A stretch of DNA of 64,000 nucleotides from Micractinium sp. NFX-FRZ (taxonomy: Eukaryota > Chlorophyta > Trebouxiophyceae > Chlorellales > Chlorellaceae), in the NCBI GenBank assembly GCA_029339195.1, contig JAPTJF010000111.1, positions 62,001-126,000 on the forward strand. Direction: 5' to 3'. Position numbers and translations under genes: made by a program. Position 1 is the stretch's first letter. The number at the start of each line of letters is the position of its first letter. Shown here piece by piece: positions 25,101 to 41,200 of this stretch. Under the pieces are notes generated by a model. The model did no database searches, was not told the DNA's origin, and saw only the letters and a program-made list of their open reading frames with translations.

Positions 25101-25597
25101 GAACGGCCGCTAGCGAGGCGATCGTGCTTGCAAACTGTGCTGCACGGCTGGACAACAGGACCCTGTGAGCAGTAATGCAGCTGCGGCTGCAGACAAGGCG
25201 GAGGTTGGCACCAAACGCAGGCCGGCGGCCAAAGTCCGGTACTCTCCCTCCCTGCCGCCACCGGGGCTGCACCTGCCGCACACCCCCTGCGCCCTCCCCT
25301 CTCGCCTCCCCCGGAGCAGGACCCACCTGCCAGCAGCCCCAGCACCACCAGCTTGGTCCAGGGGTAGGCGTGTTTGTCTGCTGCCGCCTGGCTGTGGTAT
25401 GCGTAGTTCTCGGCAGGGGTGGCGATGGCGGCGGTGGGCGTCGGGGCTGGCACCTTGGCCACGTGCGGAGACATGCCCGGCGGGCCGCCCTTGCCGTCTA
25501 CATTGTTGCGACCCTGCATGACGGCTTTCAGGCCGTGCAGGGGCTGCGGCAAGTCCTCGTCGGCCCCGCTGTGCTTGCCGTTCGCCAGGCCGCCCAT
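22164..25597 (-). CDS. Formate/nitrite transporter family protein (NAR1-type)
   Basis: FNT proteins are pentameric channels for formate, nitrite or bicarbonate; algal NAR1 members sit in plastid or plasma membranes. Exons (minus) are 25597-25327, 25028-24918, 24709-24620, 24322-24190, 23811-23762, 23326-23215, 22950-22877, 22693-22583 and 22333-22164; phases close to 373 aa. A hydrophilic N-terminus of about 75 residues precedes the membrane core. Key blocks are AYIGLGYSLCCLVGGQL, GLTLCVVAGADLFTSN, LVGLMLGGGVFEGRE, HSFGVTFCKGILCNWLVCLA, GFEHCIANMYLIPL (about residues 257-270, the FNT signature) and LIPATLGNFVGGTVFVGSAY. A hydrophilic tail of about 55 residues ends NGANSFYA. The frame stays open upstream of ATG 25597 but without another ATG. 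Substrate and membrane cannot be decided from sequence. No nitrate assimilation genes are adjacent. One intron carries a copy of an exon start. Confidence 0.92.
23306..23450 (-). repeat. Copy of the ILCNW exon start in the upstream intron of the transporter
   Basis: The exon beginning at 23326 (minus) reads GILCNW. Plus-strand ccagttgcacaggatgcctgc at its edge recurs as ccagttgcaggggatgcctgg at 23426-23446, 18 of 21 bases equal, about 116 bp upstream in transcription sense. The copy would encode GIPCNW and still follows an AG. Confidence 0.8.
23344..23362. repeat. Poly-G tract (about 19 G)
   Basis: An uninterrupted G run of about 19 bases in a transporter intron, which reads as a poly-C pyrimidine tract on the coding strand just upstream of the acceptor at 23327. 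Sequencing length may be unreliable here. Confidence 0.9.
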
Positions 25598-26460
25598 TCT
25601 CCGCTGCTCAAACCCTGGCGGAATGCTAGCTGTCACACACAGTCGGGTGGGAGGGTTGCAAGTGCGGAGGGAAGTCAGGCAGGGCTGTGCCTAGTCTGGT
25701 GGGCTTCAGGACGCGGCCGGCTGCCAAACCGGCACAAGTGAAAGCGGTGCAAATGCTCAAGGAAATGAAAGAAGGACAGTGGAAGGCCGGAGGCAGACAG
25801 GGAGCATGACAGCAGCTAGGTTCCTCATGCCCGGCCTCGTGCCCGCACCTGCAAATGGCGGCGCATAACTGGGGGCCACCCAAGTTCGGTGCATCCAGCC
25901 CAGGTGGACATGCCGGCTTTGAAATGCCGTGCGCACCGGGGGGCGCCGCCCACACGCCCCCACCCAGGGGGCTGCCGGTGCCCTAGCGGCGCCCTGCCGC
26001 CTCCCCTCAGCTTGCACCAGGCAGCTGGTCAACCCTGGGCCTCGTCTTGATGATGTCCAACAATAGCTGACACCCGGATCCATTCCTGAGCGCTACACGG
26101 TGCTGCTGCAAGCAGGCATGCCTGCCAGCCAGCCTGGCTCGCCATAACTAACGCCAGCTCCCCTCACTTGCGGCTCCCCTCCAGATCACCCCAGTGGGTC
26201 AGAGGTATGTTACAAAGGAGGGGGCACGCGATCAGGTTGAGCTGGCCTCAAGTCCGATGCAGGGGGTGGCGGCGTGGCGTAATGCACCGTGCGGCGTGCC
26301 CCCGCGCCTCCCCTCGTGCAGCCTCTCGCCGTCGAAATTGCGTGCCCTGCGTTGCATGGCGAGCGCGGCGGCCACCGTGCGCCCTGCCGCTCCATCTTTG
26401 CTCGTTCATTCACACGAACAGACGAAGGTGGGCAGGGGTGTCCCTTAGGCGGCCGGGTGT
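25598..26460. other. Transporter 5' region and RPN11 3' region
   Basis: 0.86 kb between two genes of the same strand. It holds the RPN11 3' UTR with a TGTAA at 26214-26210 (minus) and the transporter promoter. No gene seen. Confidence 0.6.
26210..26214 (-). terminator. TGTAA poly(A) signal candidate for RPN11
   Basis: Plus-strand ttaca, TGTAA in transcription sense, about 250 nt past the RPN11 stop: a plausible 3' UTR length. Confidence 0.6.
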
Positions 26461-30479
<4,019 letters not shown>

Positions 30480-31454
30480 GCTGCCCCGCCTAGCCTCCTG
30501 TCACGATCTGAGAGGCTACGTAGTCGGCGTCGATGGTAAAGGGGTTCCCAGAGAGTGGGCTACTGCTGCATGCATGGGCACAGAAGCAAAGAGCAGTGGG
30601 TGGAACGGCGCGGCGCTTCAGAGGTGGCGGGTGGCGCAGTGGGGCCGCAGGCGGCGAGCCGGGCGCGGAGGCGGGCGGGCGTTGTGATCGGGCCTCTCAA
30701 GCGGCAGTCGATAGCGTCGGTGCGCTTAAAAAAGGGGCACCCGCACGGTCACCGAACTTGCCTCCCAGCTGCCAGTGGCCCTGACGTGCTGGCTCACCAG
30801 GTTTGGAAGAGGCAGGGCCCAGTCGGCGATGTCTGGCAGGGCCGCCCTAGACTGTCAAGCGCAATCGGGTGGATCAGCGAGCACTGATCAGCAGCTAGGG
30901 AAGTGTGCGGAGTCCCAAGCGACGGGCGATCCAATGACGAAATCTGACGGCCATCAACACGGCGAAGAGGCAGGTCATAGGCGGGTCGACTGCAGCACAG
31001 CACGGCGCAGCAGGCCCTGGCGGGTGCCGCCGCCTGTTGTGACCGAGCCTGCCTCGATGTGCCTCCCTGGCAGGGGTGCAGGGACCATCTCCATTCAGGT
31101 GAACATAAACTAGCACTTCAACCGTGATGATAATGTCGGTGCTTCCAGCACGCTGCACGGCTGCTGCCACTGTTACCGCCGCTGACAGGCTGTCGATGCA
31201 GCGGCACCATCCCTGGCTGCCAGTTTCTCCTGGTCAACAACCACCGGCGACGCCCCGCCAAACAGTGCTCCACATTGGGGATATGTGCTGAGATGTCAAA
31301 AGTTTACAGGAGGGTTGTGTTCAAGAAGGGGGCAGGAAGCCGGGTTTTTTGCAGGGCAGATAGATGGATGAGAAGGGCAGGGGCAGAGGACAGGTGTGCG
31401 GTAGGGGGGCGGCAGTGCCATCTGGCGTGGTGCCGCAGCTGTGCTTTGCCGCGA
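30480..31454. other. RPN11 5' region and DUF3007 3' region
   Basis: About 0.97 kb with no gene. It contains the RPN11 promoter side and, near 31308-31304, a minus-strand TGTAA for the DUF3007 gene. Confidence 0.6.
31304..31308 (-). terminator. TGTAA poly(A) signal for the DUF3007 gene
   Basis: TGTAA on the minus strand about 150 nt after the stop at 31455. Confidence 0.6.
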
Positions 31455-33032
31455 TCAAGGCTGCTTCTGCTGCTGCTGCCGCTGCTGCCGCGCCGCCGCC
31501 CGCGCCTCCTTCTCGGCATCCACCTCGGTCAGCATGCGCTCAATCTCTGCGGGGGAGGAATGGAACAGCGGGGGAGGAATGGAACGGCAGTGAGGGGCCG
31601 GTCAGGCTGGGCACATGTAAGGAGAGGGCAGGCACCCCCATCACCCTCTGCCCGCCCACCCTTGCATCACTGTGCCCCTGTCATGCTTCACCATGCTCAC
31701 TTCTCACCAGGCACCCTCCTCCATTTGTTTGCCATGCCACCAGGCCACCTGCCCCCCCGCCCCGCTCACCCCCGTCGGGCATCTCCTCCAGCCGCTTGCG
31801 CATCACCGCATCCTCATACTCCTCCAGCTGCTTCACATACGTCATTTGCTGCAGCAACATGCGGGGGGGCAGGTGCGCGGCCAAGCAGGTCACAACCAAC
31901 CGAGAATGCCCAGGCCATGGGTTGGTGGTGGAGAGGTGCAGTACTGGACCGCTCCTGCTGCTCCACACAAGTCCTTTGCTGTGAAAAGCGGTAGAGTGGA
32001 TGTTTGGAGACACGGGAAAGGGACAGGTGCAGCTTGTCGGGCTGCCGGCCTGCCGGCCTGGTTGCCTTGCTGCCAACTGCCCCCTGTCCTGCCCACCCAC
32101 AGCCATGCCCTCCTGACCATCCCCCTCGCCCACCTTGGTTGCCACGCGGAAGAGGTAGGAGCCCACCCAGCCAAAAGTGAGGCCCATGAAGATGATGAGC
32201 TGGGCAGCAGGGGGGTGAGGGGCAAAGCATGAATGGGGGTTGAGTGGAGGGGGTGGCGAAGAGCGGTGGCGCACCAGGCAGGCAGCACCTGGCCACACTC
32301 CAGCACCCAGTTCTACGAACATGCACGCCCTGCACACCTGCGCCCAGTTGCCCGCGATGCCCGGCTCCATGCCGGTGGCCTGCAGCCCGTAGTACAGCCC
32401 GTAGCCGGCGCCAATCAGGCCGCCGCCAATGATGATGACATCCTTGCGGCTGTACCCAAACTCCGTGTTGCGCTGCACAATCAAGAGGGGGAGGGAACTC
32501 TAGGCTGGGTTAGTGCTAAGAGTTTGTGTGCAAGTGTGTGTGTGTGCCCAAACTCTGTGTTGTGCTGCACAGCGCGTGCTGCACCCACTGGCTGCACGCC
32601 ATGCACAAGCACCAAGTTGCAGCTCTGACGCCGGATACAGTCACGTCTTGCTGTCCAAAGTGCCACCTCCCGCAGCTGGCAGGCGAGCAGGCACGGGCTC
32701 CAGGGTGCTGTGCGGCTTTCAAGCACCAGGTTGTACCAGACAACCCAACCCAATACTCTTCAATGAGGCATGCGTGTGGTCAGCAATCTCAACAAGAATG
32801 CAGCAGAGGCCGCAGCACCCACCTTGACCTCGCCGCCCTCGGCACGTGGCGCCGCCGCCTGCCGCGACGCCCGCTGCTGCCGCTGCGGCAGGGCCAGCGC
32901 CGCTCGCCGGAAGCAGGCGGAGCTGCTGCAGGGGCGGATTGGCTGCAGCATGGCTGCAGTGGCGGGGCGCTGGCGGGCCTGCACCGAGGTGCGCGCTGCG
33001 AGCGAGGCCTGGCACATTGTTACCGCCGACAT
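31455..33032 (-). CDS. DUF3007 family plastid membrane protein
   Basis: Exons (minus) are 33032-32823, 32472-32338, 32199-32134, 31848-31770 and 31546-31455; phases close to 193 aa. Residues 1 to about 65 are Ser/Ala/Gln/Arg-rich without acidic residues (MSAVTMCQASLAARTSV), a typical chloroplast transit peptide; a later in-frame ATG lies at 32951. The mature part has EFGYSRKDVIIIGGGLIGAG with a first membrane helix, AGNWAQLIIFMGLTFGWVG with a second, and then YLFRVATKQMTYVKQLEEYE and AVMRKRLEEMPDGEIERMLT. This is the DUF3007 pattern known from cyanobacteria and plants, whose function I do not know. A Gln/Ala/Lys-rich tail closes it. Its start is only 249 bp from the divergent thioredoxin gene. 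Exon 2's start is duplicated in intron 1. Confidence 0.88.
32455..32571 (-). repeat. Copy of DUF3007 exon-2 start in intron 1
   Basis: Plus-strand cccaaactccgtgttgcgct at 32455, crossing the acceptor of exon 2, recurs at 32547 as cccaaactctgtgttgtgct; 23 of 25 bases match over the longer window. The copy encodes QHNTEFGH beside the true QRNTEFGY, keeps the GTGCAG acceptor, and lies 92 bp upstream in sense. Confidence 0.92.
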
Positions 33033-33281
33033 CTCGTCCAATCTCGACCAGGAACGTGCAGAAATGGCCAGAGCCTGCGGAGGCAACCTCCCACCTGAGC
33101 ATTCGGCCAGCCTGGCGCGGCTGACTGGGTGGGTGGATCCGAAGTCTGTGGTGAAACGCCGATTGGCGCTCACAGACCCTGCTGTCAGCCCCCCTACGCC
33201 TCGGAAAACCGCCGCTCGCCCTCTGTGGCCCCCACCGCCTGCTTCAACCTCTCCTCTCGCCAGGCCCGCAACCCGAAAGCC
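33033..33281. promoter_or_regulatory. Short bidirectional promoter, DUF3007 / thioredoxin x
   Basis: Only 249 bp separate the divergent ATGs of two predicted plastid proteins, so the region must serve both. It is part of longer open frames on both strands but no conserved coding is visible. No TATA box recognised. Confidence 0.6.
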
Positions 33282-34560
33282 ATGTCCCAGGCAATCATGT
33301 GCCCCACCGCCGCGCTCTGCGTCTCGTCCAGCAGCGCGCCGCGCACCAGGCCTGCGGCAGCGGCGGCGGCGGCGGCGGTGCGCCCGCGCCCCGCGGCGGC
33401 CCTGCGCCTGCAGCAGCGCAGCTCTCGGACGGCGGCGCGGCGGCAGGCGTTGTGCGTGCGCGCGGTGACCAATGTCACCGATGCCAGCTGGGAGGAGGAG
33501 GTGCTCAAGGTGAGGGTTGCTAGGCGGGCAGGGGAGCATGTGCTGCTGCCAGTACATACGGCTCCTGAACAGGACACTTGCGGGAGAGCCGCATGCGGCG
33601 CCCCGCATTCAAATCTGCTGCAGCCGCCTGCAGCTCTTGCCGCATGGTCCTCGGCAGCACTGCCCGGCATTCCACGTGTGGCAGATGCTGCAGCTGGCAG
33701 GTCCCTGCGATTAAGCCCAAACCCCACCCCACCAACCACCTGGTGCTCGTTATTCATGCTGCCCCTCCCCTCCCCACACCCCCTGATCCCATGCGGCAGT
33801 CCCCGGTGCCCGTGCTGGTCGACTTCTGGGCCAACTGGTGCGGCCCCTGCAAGCTCATGCACCCCATGATGGACTGGGCGGAGAAGGTGAGGGCCGCATG
33901 TGGTGGGCCAGGGCTGGGCAGCTGGGCGTGAACGCAGCCGAGCATGGCGGTTCCTGCTGCCGGCTGGTACTCGCCTACGTCGGCCCCTCTGCCTGCCTGC
34001 CTGCCTCGCCTGCCCCTCACTCTTCTGCTCCCCGCCTCAACCCGGCCTCCCCCAGGAGTTTGGCGGCGCCCTCAAGGTGGTCAAGGTGGAGGCGGACCCC
34101 AACCCCGAGTGCATCGAAAAGTACAAGGTGGGCAGTACTGTTCAGGGCTGGCAGTGTGTGCTGGCGGGGACAAGGCAGCGGGGGAGGACCTGCCTCACTG
34201 TGAGGTTTTGTGCGTGCTGGGGGCGTGCCAGTGAGCCAAAGGCTGCGGGGTGGGAGGTGCTGAGAGCATGTGGGGAGTACAAGGCGAGAAGGGGGTGCGA
34301 GGGTTGAGGGCCGGGCGGGAGGGAGCAGGGGCAGCGTGTGTGCCCTGCTCTCCAATCCCACCACCAAGCCACTCACCTTGCTTACCAACCCCTCCCTGCT
34401 ATCCTACCGCCCCCAGGTATACGGCCTGCCCTGCTTCATTGTGTTCAAGGACGGGCAGGAGGTGGAGGGGAGCCACTCTGAGGGAGCAATGACCAAGAAG
34501 GCGATCACCGAGTACCTGGCCACACACGCCGGCGTGGCGCCCGTGGCCGCCAAGGCGTAA
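33282..34560 (+). CDS. TRX-X: Chloroplast thioredoxin, x type
   Basis: Stromal Trx x reduces disulfides, and in plants it chiefly feeds electrons to 2-Cys peroxiredoxin. Exons are 33282-33509, 33800-33886, 34056-34127 and 34417-34560, all ending in phase 0, for 176 aa. Residues 1 to about 62 form a Ser/Ala/Arg-rich transit peptide ([18 protein letters not shown]), ending near CVRAVTNV. The thioredoxin fold follows, with the active site WCGPC (C90, C93) in [18 protein letters not shown] and the cis-proline at P134 in [19 protein letters not shown], then [13 protein letters not shown]. The VYGLP, FKDG and EGA(I/M)TK blocks point to the x rather than the m, f, y or z type; an unusual Cys follows the cis-Pro. 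A second in-frame ATG is at 33297. Confidence 0.9.
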
Positions 34561-35292
34561 GGGAGCAACCAGAAGCTGCTTCAGGGCGGAGCGCGCGCTC
34601 TCGCATGCCGCTGCCTATGCCGGCTGGTAGCAGCGCAGCGGCGTGAGGAGCAGCCACACCCGTCCACCCAGTTGGCTGGCCCCCCGCCCCCCACCCCACC
34701 CACCCGACTTGATGCCCAACTTGCGGCCTGCCCTTCACCCTGGGGAACCCTCTGCTTGCCGTCCCTTTCAGTGCATCGCCTGATACCCCTGCCACGCCTA
34801 CGCATGACATGCTCGTTTTCCCTGCTTGCCAGAGCAACGCGCAAGCGCGGCCCTCGTGGCCCCGGCACCCCCACTTCCCCCCCATCCGCCCTGCTTTGAT
34901 CCGCACCGCCGCGGCATTTGCCAGCCCAGAAATGATTCCAATTTTCTTCCTCCCCCTCCGCCTCCTCTATGATAGCCCCAAACGCCCCTGCCTCTTCCTT
35001 TCTTCACCCCGCATTCAGAGTCTTGCAATTCGTTGGCCCAGTATGATTCGATGAGCGACATACACAACCCACCCACCCAAACCAAACAGGCAGTATTTCT
35101 CACACCCGATTAGCGCGCATCGTGCCCCTGCGGCACCACCGCTGTAATCCTCAGTGTCGTCTGATCAACCAGCTATAGCAAGCAAGGCAAGGCAGGCGGG
35201 GAAAGAAGAGGAGGCAAGCTGGCTGGCTTCTGCCGTTGCTCAGCTGAGCAGCCGGTGCCATGGGCAGTGGCCGTTGGTCAGGGCCCTGCCCA
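34561..35292. other. Convergent 3' region, thioredoxin / WD40 gene
   Basis: 0.73 kb of 3' UTR sequence for both genes. A plus-strand TGTAA lies at 35143. No gene seen. Confidence 0.6.
35143..35147 (+). terminator. TGTAA poly(A) signal candidate for thioredoxin x
   Basis: TGTAA about 585 nt after the thioredoxin stop and only about 145 bp from the stop of the converging WD40 gene, so the 3' ends probably lie very close or overlap. Confidence 0.45.
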
Positions 35293-38200
35293 TCACTGTC
35301 GCTGGTGCTGCGGCGGCATCTGGGGGAGGTGCACCGGCGTGGCGCGGCGCCCAAAAGCGGTGGGCGTGCGTGACCCCATGATGGCAGCAATGGAGGGCGG
35401 GGCCGGGGTGCGCCGCCCCCCTGCTGTGCTGCCGCCCCTGCCAGCCTGGCGCTCCCGGTCGCCCGCGCCGCTGCAAGCCTTGACCTGTGCCCACATGTTG
35501 GCTGCAGGCAGGCGGGCAGGCAGGGAGGGAGGGAGGGAGGACTGTGATTAGCCCTGAGAGTTGTGAGGGTTGACGTGGCGTGCCTGCTGTGGTCCCGCAG
35601 GGCCTGCGCGGTGTAGCTTTGGAAAGTGGTGGGCGTGCATGGCATTTCGGGGGAACACCCAGCCTGCAAGCTGCCCCCAGCCCTTTGCACTCTCGCCCAC
35701 TAGCTTGCACCCCACCCGCCCACCGGTGTCGTGCGGCACATCGTCCATGCGCTGCAGCGCCAGCACCGAGTGCGCCTGCACGTGCACCTGCAGCAGAGAT
35801 GCAGCAGCGGATGGATGTCCAACTGGAGGGGGAGAGAGCAGGCTCGGGGAGCGGTGCATAGCCAGGTCAACGACACAGTGCAACCCTGTGCAGTCAGCAA
35901 CACAGTGCCATGCACCAAGTGGCAGTAGGACACCTCTCACCGGAAGGGTCCAGCGCTCTGCCTTGATGGCAGCCGACTCAGCGGCCAGCGCACCCAGCCG
36001 CGCCCCAGCAGAATCGGAGGACAGGAACTGGCGCACTGCGGCGCCTGCATGGGCTGCCTGGCCAGCTGGGCGCACCGCTGACGCTGCTGTGGGATTCGTG
36101 CCCCGCCCTGACTCTGTGTCTGGCTCTGGCGAAGCCACAACGGCTGTGTGGGTGTGCAGGGCGTCCAAGTTACCCGGACCCGCCGCCCCTGGCAGGCGCA
36201 GCAGGTGGAGGCGGTTTAGCAGCTCTGCCTGCCGCGCCTCCACCTCTGCAACCACAGAGCGAGAGGTGGGCGGGGCGCTGCTGGTGGGCGCTCGCCGCGC
36301 TGTCATCGCGCCGCTGGCCCCGCTCTGCGGGCGCGCCGTCTGCGAGCCGCTGCGCACGTCCCACCCGCCGCCCTGCTGGCGCTCCGCCGTCGGGCTGCCA
36401 CTCTTTGACCTCTCGCTGCTCCCGTTGGCCCCCATCCAGTTGCTGCGCCGGGGCGTGTTGGCAATGATCTCTCGGGGTGTCAGCCCGCTCCCCTCGTCCT
36501 CGGCAGGCAGCGGCGGCGGCACAGCATTGGCATCTGCATCCTGCCAGGTGGCGGGGTCCTCCAGCTCCCAGCTGTGCTTGCCAAACACGCCCGCCAGGCC
36601 GCCCTGCAGCCCAGCAGGGAAGAGAGATGGCGGGGGAGTCCGGGGTCAGAGCAGCATGCATGCGGCGGGCTGCACCGTGCAGGCGCTGGGGACGCTTCAT
36701 CAGAGGCATGTGACATATCTAATCAGCTGCCACAGGCTGCAGCAGCCCCACAGCTTCTGGTAGCAACAGCCTGATGCATCCTCCACAGCAGCAACAGCAG
36801 CAGCAGCAGCAGCAGCAACAGCAACACGGTGCAGCGTCAGCGTGCAGCTCACCTGGCGCGTCCAGATGCCCATGGCCGCATCCTGGCCCGCCACCAGCAG
36901 CATCCCACGCCCCGCTGCCTGCATGAGCTCCAGGCTGACCACAGACCCCCCCGCTGCCCGCCAGTGCACCAGGCGGCGCGGCGGAGCCGCCACAGCCAGC
37001 GAAGGCACAACGGTGGCAGCCCCAGCCGCCGGGCATGCAAGCCCCTGGCTCAAGCTGCGGCTGTAAGCCACCACGGGTGAGAGGTCCCACAGCGCCACAT
37101 GGCCCGAGCTGTCTCCAGTCCACAGCCAGCACTGCCCTGCCTGGCTGCCGCTGGTGTCGCCGCCGCCGCCATCGTCCTCCTCCAGGCACAGCGCCGTCAG
37201 GCAGTCCTGCCGCCGGTGGGTAGCCGTCATGCTAGACACCAGGCGGCAGGCGGCTGGCGCCGCCGGCGCCTCCCCCGCTGCGGCTGCAGCGGTGGCTGCC
37301 GAGAGCGCAGCCCTCAGAGGCACCTGCCAGAACTGCAGGCCGCCGTTGTCCCCCGCCACCAGCAGCAGCGGCGTGGGGTCGGCGGTGCTGGAGCGAGCGG
37401 TGCGAGGAGTGCTGGAGCCGGTGCGGGGGGTGCGGGCCCGAGGGGTGCCAGGGGTGCGCACCCGAGGGGTGGCAGAGGTGGCCGCCCCGCCGCCCGCCGG
37501 CAGCCAGCACAGGCGCCGCACAGCGCGCTCAAACTCTGGCCCACCAAAGTTGCAGGTGGCCAGGCAGATGCCGGTGGGCACATGCCACACGCGCACCTCA
37601 CCGGCAAAGTCGCCTGTTGGGTGGGAGGCAGGGTGCATGGGCCAGGGGTGGGTGGCAAAGAAAGAGAATGGTGCAGGCAGTGAGGCACCGAGCTTGCCCA
37701 GCACACAGCGGGCTGGCAACTCTGCTGCAAACTCCCCCAGCTGAGCAACCAACAGCCCCTGCTGCCCTTTCCCCCCACACACTCTTCAGCCACAGACTGC
37801 CGTGCGCTGATATCAGGGGCTTGCCCCCTCTGCACCCAGCTGTTGTGCCTGCCGATCCCGCCAACCCAGCCCAGGCCAGCCCCAGTTCGGTCTCACCCGT
37901 GGCCACCACGTCGCGCCCCAGCAGCGCCATGCACAGCACGTCTGCATCATGCCCCAGCAGCCGCCGGCACCGGTTGCTGCGTGCCTCCTCCCCCTCCTCC
38001 CACACACACAGGCTGCGCCCCCAGCCAGTGGCCAGCACCAGGTTGGCATCACACGCGCTGCCGCCCGCGCTGCTGCTCTCCTGCCGCGCTTGAGGCGGCG
38101 ATCCTGGCTCCTCCCCTGCCCCCTGCTGGTGCTGCTGCGACCGGCGGGCCGCCGCCTGCTGGTCCTGCTGGTCCTGCCGCTGCCGCATGAGCAGCTCATG

Positions 38201-41200
38201 CTCGGACAGAACACAGTCACCGGGGGCAGGAGGCTGCCAGCACGCAAAGCTTGCCGCCGTATCAATGCTGCTGTGCTGGTCCGAGCCTGCATGTGCCCGC
38301 TCGCCTCCTTCTGCCCCGCCTCCCGCCTCCCCCTGCTCCCCCACTCCACATGAGGCCGCGGGCTCCTCGGCCTGCTCCGCCTCTGGCAGGTGCGGCACAA
38401 ACGCCACCGCCGTCAGCTCCTGCCGCACCTCCCGGCTCAGGAACTCCCTCAGCACCGCCCCGCTGTTGAAGTTGTACACCCTCACCACGCCCTTGTCCAG
38501 CGCCGTCAGCAGGCGGCGCTGGTTACTGTCGAACGCCATGGCTGTCAGCTTGGGGGCGGCAGTGGGTGCCAGGGTGCCGCTGTCCTTGGCTGCCTTGGCG
38601 GGCTTGCTGGCGCCAGGGCCGGTTGCGGCTGATGGCTTGGAGTGCAGGGAGAAGCCGCCCTCGCGCCGCCCCGTCTGCGTGTTCCACATGCAGATGGTGC
38701 CGCCCTCGTCGCCGCTCACCACCTGCGCATGGTGGCTCAAGGCGGGCGAGAGGCAGGCTGACATGAGGCAGGCCAGGACTCTATACTAATTCAAGCAGTG
38801 GGTCGACTGCGGTTGCAGGCAAGGGCTTGCTCCCTATTCGCCAGCAGCACACCAGCCCAGGGAGCCTACCGGCCTGCCAGCCAGCCAGCCCGGCAATCCG
38901 GCACCCCACCGCAGCCATGCACCCGCACCAACCGCCTTCCCCTCAACCGCTGCACCCCATGCGCACCACGCTGAAGGTCTGGTTGTACAGCGCCCCCACC
39001 AGCCGAGCGTCGTGCTGGCGCTCCACCTCCACCTGGCGGTGGCTCCAAGACACTGGCTTGTATGATGCGCTGCGGAGAGGGGGACAAGGGGAGGCCAGTT
39101 GCGGACCGGAAAGCAAAGAGCGAGCAGCAGCCCTGCAGGTCCTCTTGCTGGCCGCCAGGCTCACCCAGCACACAGATGAGATGGCCATGTCCCCGGCACC
39201 TCGGCCCTGGCTCTGCCCTCCCCTGGACCCCAACCCACCAGACCAGGCGGCGGCGTGAGGTGTCGTAGCCCATGGCGGTGGGCTTGCTGTCTTCGGGGCG
39301 CAGCCAGTCTGCAGGCCGGGCAGGCGGGGGGGCGGGGGGCAGGCTTGCTGGGTAGAGGGAGCTTGGGGCCAGAGCAGCAGGGTGCTGATGTGTCGCAGGC
39401 GCACTGTCTTAATAGAGGTTTCCAGGGAAGTGCAGCAGGCCCAGTGACTGCAGTGGCAGCTATGCCCAGGGTGCCTCCCACAGGTCCCCTTCCCAGCAAG
39501 CCGCCGGTGCAGGCGCTGCTCTCCCCACCCCCACCCTCCACCTGCCCACCTGCTTTGCCGATGGCCTGCACACACTTGTGGTTGCGCAGGTCCCACACCC
39601 GCACCACGTGGTCGTCAGACAGGGTGATGACCTGGCGGGGGTGGGGAGGAGGGGCGGGGGACGGGTGCGTGAGTTGGAGCCCAGGGGCAGGTGTGACATG
39701 CCAGCCGCGCAGGCTGGCAATACGGTGATCACCATGCACCCACGCCCCGCATCATCTCACTCGTGCCACGCACCCACCCCATCTCCTGAGCTCCCTCCCT
39801 CCTGCCCAGCCCCGCCACCCCAAGCCCGCACCCCACCCAGTCCCTCCCCCACCTGGCTCTGCGCGTCCGCCACCACCAGCTGGCTCACGCCCGAGGTGTG
39901 CCCCGGCAGCTCCCCCACCGGCTTGTTCACGTTGCCCTTGGGCTGCCACAGCAGCACGCTGCGCTCCACGCCGGCGCTGCAGGGCGGAGACAGGGTGGGG
40001 ACTTAGGGTTCAGGTGAGCACGGAGGAGGCAGGAAGGATGCAGTGGTGGCAGGATTGCAGGGGGCACCGCTATCTGCTGGGCGCACTGACAGCGGTGCTA
40101 CTTCGTGCAGTGCTGCGGTGTGCGTTCACAACCCTGGGAACGCCGCTCCGCTCGCTGGCTGGCTTGCACAACAATATCATTCCAGTGGACAAAAAATTAC
40201 GCCCCCACCCCGACCCACCTGGCCACCAGGGAGAAGGCGGGTGAGTAGGCAAAGGTGCGCACCCCCTTCTTGTGCACCCCCACCGTGGCTGCCAGCACCC
40301 CGCGCTCCAGGTCCAGCACACGCAGCGTGGCGTCCAGGGAGGAGCTCACCAGGCCCACGTCTGCAGCGCACGGTGCAGGCTCAAGGGGAGCTTGATGTGT
40401 GACAACGTAGGGCAAGGGGATGCCAGCATGCCCGGTGCTGCAGGGAGGCAGATCCGGGGACACCCGAGCAGCAAGGTAGAGCACATACTAGGCAAGCCAA
40501 CATCCCTACCCCGCCGCCCCGTCTGCTTCCCCACCTGGGATGTGCTGCAGGTGGGTCACCCAGTCAGCATGCCCCGAGTGCAGCACCTCGTAGTCCCGCT
40601 TGGCCGCCATCTGGCGCTCCGTGTGCAATGCCGGCGGATCCGCCTTTAGCAGCATCACGGAACCCTCTGCGGCGGATGCAATGGCGGGAGTGCGGCGCTG
40701 AGCACAGGCATCGAAACGGCTGGCGTGCTGTATTGTTACGCAGGGTCATGTTTGGTGCTTGCGGTTGGCACCGCCAGCTGGAGCAATGGCAGGCCCAGGT
40801 CCCCGACTGGCATCCTCCTCCCGACTGCTTCCCAAGCTGCACCTGTGTCCCCCCAGACCAGGCGGCTGTTGGCATTGGCGCCCGCCTCTCGCTGCAGCTC
40901 CGCCAGGCACAGCGGCGGGCCCATGCTGCCGGGGCATGCCAGGCGGGAGCTGTACTCAAAGCTGGAGCGCACAGGGTCGTAGAACGTCAGCTGCAGAGAG
41001 GTGGGGAGCAGGAGAGGGGCAATTCGGAAAAGGTGATCTTGACAGTTTTGAACAGGTGTCACAGCAAGGGTGTACGGCAAGGTGCAGCGCACAGTTTGAG
41101 CAGGGGAACTATGGCAGCAGCGGCGTTTTCCTCTGCACAAGCAGGTTCCACACACAAGCAGACCACCACAGCTGCCCCCACGGGCGCGCCCTGGCCCACT

